This document shows positions 1-8,700 of a stretch of DNA of 64,000 nt, piece by piece. Within the stretch, counting starts at the first letter, position 1. Every line of letters begins with the position of its first letter. The stretch is from Holtermannia corniformis. Its lineage: Eukaryota; Basidiomycota; Tremellomycetes; Holtermanniales. The notes under the pieces are model-generated. The model worked only from the letters and a program-made list of their open reading frames with translations, was not told where the DNA came from and did not search any database. A program made the translations under genes and the position numbers. The stretch is from NCBI GenBank assembly GCA_001599935.1, contig BCIJ01000014.1, forward strand, positions 453,116 to 517,115, in the 5' to 3' direction.

Positions 1-789
1 CTAGAACCCAGCCTGTCCCAGAGTTCGGCAACGCCGACTCGTCCAAGAAGGAGGTCGAGGGCTTCTACGACTTCTGGTACAACTTTGACTCGTGGCGGAG
101 CTTCGAGTGGCACGACAAGGAGGTCAACGAGGGTTCCGACTCGCGCGACGACAAGCGCTTCACCGAGAAGAAGAACAAGAGCGAGCGTACCCGGTTGAAG
201 AAGGAGGACAACGCGCGCTTGCGTACCCTCGTTGACACGGTACTTGCTGTCGACCCGCGTATCAAGCGCATCAAGCAGGAGGAGAAGGCGGCCCGGGACG
301 CCAAGAAGAAGGGTGGGGTTGCCGCCAAGCCCCTCTCTGCGGCCGAGAAGAAAAAGGCTGAGGACGAGAAGAAAAAGGCCGAGGACGAGGCCAAGAAGGC
401 GGCCGAGAAGAAGCCAGAGATGTCGAAGGCTGACAAGGAGGCTGCCAAGAAGGCCAAGGAGGCTGCGCGCAAGAACCTCAAGAAGTGGAAGAAGGTGTGT
501 GCACTATTGTCGGCATGAGAAAGGCTCTACTGATACATTGCAGTCGATCACGACCGTCATCGCCTCGGCCAACTACTTCCAACCCGCTGGTACCTCGCCT
601 GACGCTGCTGTCATTGAGAAGCAGCTGGCCGAGATCGACACGCTTGTCGAGTTGCTCGAGCCTGAGGTCGTCAAAGAGCTCAAGGAGGCCGTCGACAAGG
701 CCGGTCCCACCGATGCGGCCAAAGACGCCATCAAGGCCAAGGTGGCCGGCGTCGCGGGGAGCGAGGGCAAGTTTGTCGAGTTTGCCTAA
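1..789 (+). CDS. ZUO1: Zuotin-type ribosome-associated J-protein, 3' part (5' end outside window)
   Basis: The open frame enters from the left edge (frame with a codon at 3-5). It carries the zuotin-family segment GFYDFWYNFDSWRSFEWHD, then a long Lys/Ala/Glu-rich charged helix (about 195-494), the ribosome-binding type region of zuotin/MPP11. An intron at 495-543 (GTGTGT...CAG) joins this to an acidic helical C-terminal segment ending in EGKFVEFA and TAA at 787-789. In the family, zuotin pairs with an atypical Hsp70 (Ssz1) at the ribosome exit tunnel and stimulates Ssb-type Hsp70 on nascent chains. The J domain with HPD should lie upstream of the window. Family assignment is strong; the missing 5' half is only because of the window edge. 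Confidence 0.88.
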
Positions 790-844
790 TCTGGAGCTAG
801 AGCTAGATGCGATGCTCTACCCTATGTGTCTGGTTGCTTTTGCT

Positions 845-2199
845 CTACACAAGCACACGTCGCAGTTCGTCCTTGTGCACTGATGCGCCTGTGATCGGAC
901 ACCGACCCGTTTCGTCAATCGCGTCCCATGCGCACCGCCAGCACATGACCCAGCCCGACGGCAGTGCTGTTGGGTTACGCCATGTATCGCCACAGACTGG
1001 ACAGAAGCCGTACTCGTACCCTCGGTTCGCTTTCACTGCTTCGGTGTCAAGCACCGGAAGGGCTGGCGGCGGGGGTATACGCGAGTGAAGGGACGCGACG
1101 TCAGACTTCTGGGACGACGCCATGATGCTGAAGGGCGATGTCGGCGAGTAGTACCATTGCGAGAACTTGAGAAGCAGTAGGAGCGGTGGGAGTAGCGGTG
1201 GAAGATACGATGAGATTGAGCGCTTGCCACTAGAGGGGGAGGGAGGCTACCATGACGGTCAGTCATGGTCTATGATAGCCGTCCACTATACGAACCAACA
1301 GCTCGCCCTGCGCACGCTCGAGTCTGACACCGAGCAATCGGTACCAAGGTCGCCAGTGCGGCGTCTTGTCGAACATGTAACGAACGTCATATCCGAGCAG
1401 GTACAGCTCCCAGCCAAGGTTCGCGTACGGATACACGATTCTAAATAGTGCCCGGATGCGTCGTTTCAGGGCCTGGATCGATGAGTATATATAAAATGGT
1501 CGCGCAGCCAAGCCACGTACAGATTGTGTTCCGGCCAGTGGAAGATGGCCTTCATTGTCATGTTCATTCGAGATGGCGTCGGCATCGAGGCCACCACCGA
1601 GGCGTTCGTAGTAGTCCTGCGCCCGCGCGCGAAGGTACGGGATGCCCACCTACCCAATTCAGGTCAGTTCAGACTTGCAATGCAGATGTGACTTGCAAGG
1701 AAGAGAAGCAAGCCCCATCGCTGTTTCTTGCTGAGTTTGCGAGACGGCCCCGTTGTCGGCTCTGTAGACTCGAGCGCGGACAGTCGCGGTGTGAGGAAGG
1801 GACCTGTAGGGACATATCGAAGGTTATAGAAGTGCTCAGCCAGAGATGCGTCTGATAGGCGATGGCCAGCCAGGGTCAGTTTACATATATCATGCAAAAG
1901 GACTGACTGTGCTTCTTGAGGTGATATCGCTCCACGACCAGAGATAACACCGCGTAGAATTCTTCATGGTTGTTCAGAAGTCTTAGCAAGTACCTCGGGT
2001 ATCGCTGCGTCAAGAACTGTAGGGCCGTGTGAGCTGTGGTTGGGCTACTTCCATTACTGACCGTAAGCACGTAGCGCACGGCCGGTTGCAGCAGATCCCG
2101 AAGCTGATCTTGCGCCAGTAGCTCGAACAAGGACGGATGTCGCGGTAAGGAGCCAAATGAGGATGGTCCAGCTTGCTCAAAGAGGTCGCCTGCGTCCAT
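845..2199 (-). CDS. PEX12: Peroxin-12, RING-type peroxisomal import E3 component
   Basis: Exon 1 (2199-1908) encodes the N-terminal Pex2/10/12 region ending [10 protein letters not shown]. Joining to 1851 restores [14 protein letters not shown], a family-typical stretch. The next join (1697 to 1649) uses a GC donor and gives [15 protein letters not shown] further intron near 1290-1230 leads to the last exon with a Leu-rich segment ([14 protein letters not shown]) and a C-terminal RING-like domain, [12 protein letters not shown] ... [10 protein letters not shown] ... CPITG, ending at 845. Like other PEX12 proteins, the RING lacks some zinc ligands. The product should sit in the peroxisome membrane with PEX2 and PEX10 and ubiquitinate PEX5. 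The gene converges on zuotin with 55 bp between stop codons. Confidence 0.9.
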
Positions 2200-2436
2200 A
2201 GCGTCAATGAAAGAGCAGTCTAACGACTCCGGAACTGAGATTAGCGGGCTTCGGAGATCCGATGTTCTTCAACGGGATACCGATGAGTACGGAGATGAGA
2301 TGTCGAAAGGCATGCTCGCCGAGCTCCTTTGAAAAGAAGCCGAGGCGCAACAACGCCGCGGAAGATATTGCAAACCCGACAAGTATGCGCAAGGCTATAA
2401 AATCTGACAAATCTGCCTACAGGTTAGCGTCGCACA

Positions 2437-2694
2437 ATGTCCAAATTGTTTCGCACGATGGTCGCAAATGCACGGAGCAACAAGTTGTCCGAGGACGGAC
2501 CTCAATGGGAGCCATGCAGCACGTCGGCGTGCCCCTCCGCGTCAACATTGATTCCACCAGACGAACAACATTGGAGTAAAGACTATACCACGGTTGTGTG
2601 TGAGACATGTTGCAACGGACAGTGCGCTCTCGCCCTGATTGCGCGGGACGAGGGAACAGTGACGACGTGTATGAAACGCGCCGAGTCCAATTGA
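2437..2694 (+). CDS. Small Cys-rich protein, divergent member of local family (copy 1)
   Basis: Single-exon frame of 85 residues starting MSKLFRTMV. The C-terminal half reads CSTSAC ... EQHWSKDYTTVVCETCCNGQC. This aligns with the second module of the genes at 3386 and 4051 (CS-x2/4-C, then xHW, then C-x2-[HC]-C-x3-C). The N-terminal half (MSKL ... KLSEDG) matches the start of copy 2 (MSTL ... YLSREG) but lacks its first cysteine module. In the last motif His is replaced by Cys. No signal peptide or membrane segment is visible. It may be a decaying or diverged duplicate rather than a working gene. The call rests mainly on its resemblance to the next two genes and their common orientation; function is unknown. 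Confidence 0.42.
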   Translation: MSKLFRTMVANARSNKLSEDGPQWEPCSTSACPSASTLIPPDEQHWSKDYTTVVCETCCNGQCALALIARDEGTVTTCMKRAESN

Positions 2695-3385
2695 CATGAG
2701 TCTATGTGACGTATTTGATCAAATCTCTCGACTTAATGATGATGTCCGGCAACGGAAGTGCCAGTGTACAGAGATTGCCGACCGACACATAGTCTCGCCA
2801 CTCAACCGGCCGTAGGGCACGAATCCAAGGCAGACGATCATGGTATCCAACGGTGCTTCTCGTTTCTGCCTGGGCTTTATATGAGCGTTCTATGTGCATG
2901 TGTGACTGGTGACCGTGCTTGTCGCGTGAGGCTCGCAATCGCTAAGTTCTGAGAGACTTGGGACAGAGCTTGTAAGCTCTATGGACGTGCGCGTGTCTGA
3001 GACGTATCAGCCCAAATGCGTACGGAGATACTTGCACTGTAGCGGCTTGTTGTGGAGATAGCGATCATGCAGTGACCGGTCAAGAAGGCTGCAAAGCATT
3101 CTGACCTCCGCTTCCGTGGTCAGCCACCCATGACGAGAGACGCTTCGCCACAGGTGGACACCCCAAGCGCCTTCCGAGCATATTCACAGAGCTCCCTTCC
3201 GTTCCGAGTCCGACGAGCTCGCGAGGTGACAGGACGGTCACACTCGTACGGCGTAGACAACAGAACTACGACATGGTCGGAGAAAGGACTTTCGGATGGC
3301 AAGTCTTCGCTCCCGTGTCGAAAGTCGACATAAGGGGTCGTTCAAACCTCTGCAGCAGCCTTGAGCATAGACACTCAAGCTGACT
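2695..3385. other. Intergenic stretch within the Cys/His-rich cluster
   Basis: About 690 bp between copies 1 and 2. Only short overlapping frames on both strands are present, none with family resemblance or convincing splice structure. No tRNA or repeat was recognised. It presumably holds the promoter of copy 2. Confidence 0.4.
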
Positions 3386-3649
3386 ATGAGCACCCTCAGT
3401 TGCAGCGTTTGGTATTGCAAAGCCAAGTACCTCAGCCGTGAGGGCACTCACTTCACGACAGAAGGATGCTTTTGCGGTACGCATTGCCAAGCGCGCTGTT
3501 ATCGAGGCACATGTCCAGCCGACGGCGCCGAAGATTGCTCAGGCTGTGATGAACATCTCGAGCTGGAAAACCAGCACTGGGTGAAGCACAAGCCATATTG
3601 TGAAAAACACTGTCAGAGCAGGTGCGATAACTGCAAAGACGGCATCTGA
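3386..3649 (+). CDS. Small Cys/His-rich protein, two zinc-like modules (copy 2)
   Basis: Single-exon frame of 87 residues with 15 cysteines. Module 1 has CSVWYC, then CFCGTHCQARC. Module 2 has CSGC, then NQHW, then PYCEKHCQSRC. The repeated core is C-x2-H-C-x3-C, preceded by a CxxC or CxxxxC pair, which suggests two metal (zinc) sites per chain. There is no signal peptide, so an intracellular protein is likely. It shares order and spacing of residues with the gene at 4051, and more distantly with 2437, all on the same strand. I do not recognise the family. The repeated, conserved Cys/His spacing is the evidence that it is a real gene; its function is unknown. Confidence 0.62.
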   Translation: MSTLSCSVWYCKAKYLSREGTHFTTEGCFCGTHCQARCYRGTCPADGAEDCSGCDEHLELENQHWVKHKPYCEKHCQSRCDNCKDGI

Positions 3650-4050
3650 CACTGCCGCTGCTTGTTCAGGAGTAGTATGACATACTCCAATCCGTAGCAC
3701 CCGATGAATGGGATGGGAGACTGATTTCCCGAGTCACAAAGTCCGCACCTGACCTTTCCGATGCAGGAGCGGAGTGATGTTGTTGAAAATGTTCGTGGCC
3801 TGACTGCGGATGTTTGCTGAGTTCTCGAGGACCGCATTGTGGCGTATGGAAGGATTGCGAGATGGCCTTCCATGGGTTTGGAACCCGCACCCTTCCTTCG
3901 ACCTCGGTTCGGTCAGCCAGATATTGCCCCTCTGCGCTGTCAAAAGCTGGTTCTCTGTCCAGTGCAGCTCGCGAAGGTTGCGACACGCGGACAAACTTGC
4001 TTATCTAGCTCAAGAAGCTCAAGTGTACTTGTCGTTTTCAAAGGTCTACG
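3650..4050. other. Intergenic stretch between Cys/His-rich copies 2 and 3
   Basis: About 400 bp with only short shadow frames on both strands. No additional copy of the C-x2-H-C-x3-C motif was found in any frame I read. Likely the promoter of copy 3. Confidence 0.4.
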
Positions 4051-4365
4051 ATGAGTCTGCCTGGGTTAACTACGAAGTGCTGCGTCTCGTATTGTCAAAC
4101 GTATCTGACTCACGATGAAGAGCACCGCCGCGAGAAAGACGGATTCACGCGTGTGTATTGCGCCATACATTGCGATCAGCACTGCAATAACACAGCTGAC
4201 GGCTGTACGGACAAAATCCTCGAGAGATGCTCTGAAGAGTTGTGCCAAAGAATACTTGACCCGACTACGGTCCACTGGCCCATGGCGATGAAGCAGCCCT
4301 ACTGTAGCGTACACTGCAACTGGACCTGCTCGCAGCGTGATGAACATACGCGTGCGAAACCCTAG
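4051..4365 (+). CDS. Small Cys/His-rich protein, two zinc-like modules (copy 3)
   Basis: Single-exon frame of 104 residues. It begins MSLPGLTTKCCVSYCQTYL and contains VYCAIHCDQHC, GC, CSEELC, then VHW and PYCSVHCNWTC. Order and spacing match copy 2: CxVxYC, then [YF]C-x2-HC-x3-C, then CS-x(2,4)-C, then xHW-x(4,6)-PYC-x2-HC-x3-C. Copy 3 has a longer first linker (DEEHRREKDG) and a charged C-terminal tail (QRDEHTRAKP). No signal peptide or membrane segment is seen. Paralogy with copy 2 follows directly from the shared residues. Zinc binding is inferred from ligand spacing; the biological role is unknown. Confidence 0.65.
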   Translation: MSLPGLTTKCCVSYCQTYLTHDEEHRREKDGFTRVYCAIHCDQHCNNTADGCTDKILERCSEELCQRILDPTTVHWPMAMKQPYCSVHCNWTCSQRDEHTRAKP

Positions 4366-4541
4366 ATGCATTTTTTGATTCGTTGCTGGCTCCTCCTTTA
4401 CACCGCTTGCGCCCCTCCACGTGTACTATCCGGAACCGAGTCCACCCGGATGCTGATCAGTATAGCCTCAGCGGGTCACCAGGAGATACATACTGTATAA
4501 GATGCAGATGACCCAAGCTTTCTCTTACCGCAATCATCCAC

Positions 4542-5027
4542 ATGAACTTCGCCAAACAACTATTGCAGCGTGCGGAGCGGCGCAAAACCCCACACGGATC
4601 CCCCTCCACTTTCCAACCTCCCTACGAGCCAATGCTGCTTTTCCTGAAGCAGTATACGCTTGATGAGCTGGAAGCACCCTCGTCGGTTGGCGGTGGTCAA
4701 GAGACAGCGTCTGGCGCTATTCAAATGCCTTACGTGATCCTCACTCCGGTGCAAGAAGCCTTTCGTGACGCCGCGTGTCAGTGGACGATCCAATTCAACT
4801 GGATGGAATGGTCAGACACACAGGCAGGCAAAACCCTGGTCCACGGCGAAGAGGGAAGCATCGAGAGGGCATCTGCCGAGGACCTGGGCAAGCTGATGAC
4901 GGCAATGATCCGCAGCGATCGCTTCTGCGAAGGCGCATTCGCTGGGTATTGCGAGCGAGGCGTGGCGGGTCGGATCTTGCTCCGTATCAAGGAGTTGTAC
5001 GAGGAGAAAGGGATGGGTGCGATGTGA
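4542..5027 (+). CDS. DUF6508-like protein
   Basis: Single-exon frame of 161 residues starting MNFAKQLLQRAERR. The second half has FNWMEWSD, then SAEDLGKLMTAMIRSDRFCEG, then GRILLRIKEL. This resembles my recollection of the DUF6508 pattern: [FL]DW near a mid-domain W, then LxxLLTxxxRxDRFxEG, a short loop and an ILxRLKEL end. That family is best known from bacteria and has no assigned function. The first half contains a proline-rich entry and a helix, YEPMLLFLKQYTLDELEA, with no signal peptide. It lies next to the Cys/His-rich cluster on the same strand. Its lack of introns contrasts with most of the window. The domain call should be checked by profile search. Confidence 0.6.
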   Translation: MNFAKQLLQRAERRKTPHGSPSTFQPPYEPMLLFLKQYTLDELEAPSSVGGGQETASGAIQMPYVILTPVQEAFRDAACQWTIQFNWMEWSDTQAGKTLVHGEEGSIERASAEDLGKLMTAMIRSDRFCEGAFAGYCERGVAGRILLRIKELYEEKGMGAM

Positions 5028-5193
5028 CTGGCGTGGGCGATCGACTTGTATCGTAGGATGCCTCGTGTGTGCAGCGCCGATGAGCATTCCTTTCTTTCCC
5101 TCCTTTGTGCTGAGAAACCTCGGAAGTGTGGATCAGGCTGCCATCCTCAAAGCCCCGATTGACATCCCTTGCAGCGTCACTTCCTGTCCCATC

Positions 5194-5699
5194 ATGCACT
5201 TCAAGTCGATCATCACCATCATCGCGGGTCTGACCCTCTCATACAGTTTGGTCTTCGTTGGTGTGGAAGCGCGTCCAGGTGCGTCTGTGCACGGTGCCCG
5301 TTGTCATAGGGCTCGCTTGACACCCAAGCTCCAGCCCCTCTTTTCCACCGCAGCTTCCACCACCACCGATCACATCACCAACATTTGCTCCCTGGACCGT
5401 CTTCAGAGCGACAGCATGAGCGCGTTTGCCCCCAAGACATCTCACACGAAGTCTCCAATCTACAGCGCGATTGGAGACGCTTAATCGAATCGGAGCGCTG
5501 TCAAAAGTCTTGGATGTGCTGGGCATGGGGTGCTCACGATTACGAGGGTGATGTCGAAGAGGCAAAGAAGACACTGCGAGGGTTTGCTCGGGGTGAGCTT
5601 GTACTAACACAAACAATTCTATACTGACGTGTGCCCCTAGACTTTGTAGACATCTGCCATCTGTCTGTCTCACCGCTTGCCATGTTCCCCGATAATTGA
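5194..5699 (+). CDS. Small secreted protein (candidate effector-like), 133 residues
   Basis: Start at 5194 gives a clean signal peptide: MHFKSIITIIAGLTLSYSLV then FVGVEARP. Three exons fit perfectly: 5194-5278, 5335-5592 and 5641-5699. Introns have GTGCGT...CTCCAG and GTGAGC...CCTAG ends with CTTGAC and ACTGAC branch sites, and the frame closes with TGA at 5697-5699. The mature part has a His-rich stretch just after the cleavage region (HHHRSHHQH), four cysteines and Trp-rich KSWMCWAWG. No known domain was recognised. The spliced signal-peptide gene supports a real secreted protein. An effector or wall role is only inference from size, secretion and lack of recognisable homology. Confidence 0.6.
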
Positions 5700-5790
5700 T
5701 ACAATTGTCTCGCATTGAGCACTGCACCTCGCATTCGTCTGTACAATCATGCATGCAACTGATCTCAAATGTTTTCGTATCTCAACAGGC

Positions 5791-8700
5791 TCACTTGGCC
5801 TCAGCCTTGTGGCGTTCTTCGGCTTCGAAAGCCAACTTCCGCAGTACCCTGAACTCGGCGCCAGTGGCGCGGCACAGCTGAGACCGATTAGAGATCGTGT
5901 CTTTCAATGACGAGCTTTGACTTTACCTGGTAGAACTTGGAAGAGTGATCGCGAAGCAGCTCGGCAGGTGCAGCGTATTCGACAATGCGTCCCTGATCCA
6001 TGACTTGCAAACTTCAGCCTTTAGCCATCCCCACTGCAACCTACCCATGACGCGGTCGAACTCAATCTGCAGTGTTGTAAGCAGTCTGAGATCGGCTGAG
6101 CCATTTGACGTACAATCGTGTGCAGACGGTGAGCGATGGTGAGAATCGTGGAGTCGCGGAATTCCTCCCGAATCGTCTTGGAGACTGCAAGAGTTTTTAG
6201 CAAGCGCCCTTGGCTATCCGATGAACCGTACTCATTTCATCCGTCTCATCTGCAACTAGTGTCAGCTCGCATACACGTTTCGCTTGATAGGACTGACAGT
6301 CGACACTGGCAGTGCTTTCGTCCATGAAGAGAACGCGGTTCTTCTTCAAGATCGCTCGAGCCATGCTGCTCGTGTTAGCTTTATCTGCTGGCAGACACGG
6401 CAGATACAGACCAGATCAATTGCTTCTCCCCTTGTGAGAAATTGTCGCCCCCTTCGCTGTGACAGGTCAACCTCTCACTTCGACGCGTAAAGCTTGCACT
6501 GACTTGACAGGGGATGATAAGTCGCGAAACACATTCTTGTTGCGGAGTTCCTCTGTTGCCTCTGTAGCGTCACCAGTAGTTGTATAGACAACATCATCCG
6601 TGTTGCTTAGTAAATGCGTCCGACGCAATGCGTCATAGATGTCTGTGTCGTCGTACTCGTCAAAGACATCGAGAGTTGATCGCAATGTGCCACTGAGGAT
6701 TGTAGGATCCTGCGGTATGATAGTGATCCGCGACCGCAGGTCCGTGAGACCGATCTTTGAGATATCTACGTTGAATGAGTACACAGCGTGAACCCGACCT
6801 ATCACTCACCTATGCCGTCAATGATGATACGCCCTTCGGCAGCCTCAACAAAGCGGAAGAAGGACAATGCCAGTGTGCTGTAGTGATTTGCATCAGTATG
6901 TGCTGCACCGATAAGTCGCGACAAACCTCTTGCCGCTACCCGTACTACCCACGACACCGACGTGCATCTTCGACTTGATTTCGAAGCTAATGTTATGCAG
7001 CACGTTCGGCAGCTCGGGAGCGTATTTGATGGCGAGATTCTCAACGGAGATCTCGCCGGCTTCTGGCCATGAAGCACGAGGGCGAGGCTCGACGATCTCG
7101 GCAGCCTCTTGCGGAACAGCGGTGTACCTAGAACGGTTTAGGATTCACACGGCATGGACAACACGCGGTGCGTGACATACTCCTTGATGCGTTCGAGGGC
7201 GACCATGCTCTGCTCCAGACGGACAAATTGTCGCACCTATATGCACATATCAGTGCCGCAGGGATGCTCGAGATAGATCACCCACTCCTTGCAGCATACC
7301 GCTAGAGATTTGTCCGGCGAACGCAAGAGCAAAACCAGCAGCAGCAGCGGGTACATTGGCAAGAAGTACAGCCACGGCTGTGGCGCCGACGAGGCAGGAC
7401 GACAGTACACCGCAGCGCGCTAATAAAAGAGTCAGAACTGGAGGTGCGCTTCAAAATTGGAAACTTGCCGGAACACCAGCGGTTGATGGTCCTGTAATAA
7501 TCAGCGTCGAAGAGCGTCTCGCATGCAAATCTCACCATGTCCAATAGTATGCAAGGACGTTAGTATCCGCACTTCGCATCATTTCCCGCAATGATAGAGT
7601 GCCTGCAAAGATCAGCTACGATCAGGCGAGCTCTGTCATACTTACTTGCACCGAAGGCTCGAATAACCGCGCCACCAGCAACGGCATCGCCGAAGACGGA
7701 GTACAAGGGGCTGCGCGTGATCGACTCGAGACGTCGCATGTCCCTTGAGGCTGGGCCATAGATTTTGGCAGCTTGGTAGTACAGCGCCAAGAAAAAGAAG
7801 CACGCAATAAGGAAAGGCATGCCACCAACGTAGGTGATGGACACAAAAGTGACCAGCAGTCCTGTTGCGTCCGTCAGGCTGCGAATAAAGTTGTCCGCAG
7901 TGTTCGAATCCAAGCCTTCCACATCCTTGCCGAACCGATTGCTATAGACATCAGCTCGTTAGTCTCCAAGCGGAGCTCCGACTGACAGTAGTCGACCTCG
8001 GTTCTGTACGTCGCGAGTCAACCAATGCGCGTTGCCCAGTCAATCACTTACAGTCGTATCGTGAAAGCGCAATGTGGCGAATAACACACGCTCAAGCAGC
8101 TCTGCGCGAGTCAGCACGCTTGGCCGTGGAGTGACATATACTAACGGTCATGCAGCTTGCCGGACGCCCGAAGCGAGCCTGCGTAGATGACAACAAACTT
8201 GAGCTGCACCAGCAGGTTGCCGACGACGGAGATCTGCAGATGCTCAGCTGCGTGAATGCAACGGGAGCGCGTTATGACTTACAACAGCAAACCAGCCAAC
8301 ATAGAACTCCGGTGTGTGCCGATAATCATCACTTGCAAAAGATCCCGACCAGAATCTTTTGCAAGGGTTAATGAAGTAACGGTCACTTGTCTTCCAGACT
8401 CACTGCAACCAGCCGATTTCTGCCACGGGGACGACCATTGCCACAAGCAAACTGAGAACAAAGATAATCCCTGAATACCATATTCAGTAGCAGGCCACGC
8501 ACATCATTAGTCGGATGACTCACAAAACACGGGTCCGCCTAGCGCTTTGAAGTAGGTCAGCCAAACTTCCTTGGCGACCCGCCCGCGCTCCTTCTTCTCG
8601 TCTTCAACCAGCTTGCGCGGTGCCTTCCGTGGCGCGTCTGATTCGGCTTCTGGCATGATTACGGTGCTTGTCTCTGAAGCGGCCTCAGATTCTGGCGTTT

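Noticed and set aside
2204..2410. 68-codon minus-strand frame just upstream of PEX12 as a possible N-terminal extension
   Set aside because: The PEX12 frame starts naturally at 2199 with a family-like N-terminus; no splice join from this frame improves it.
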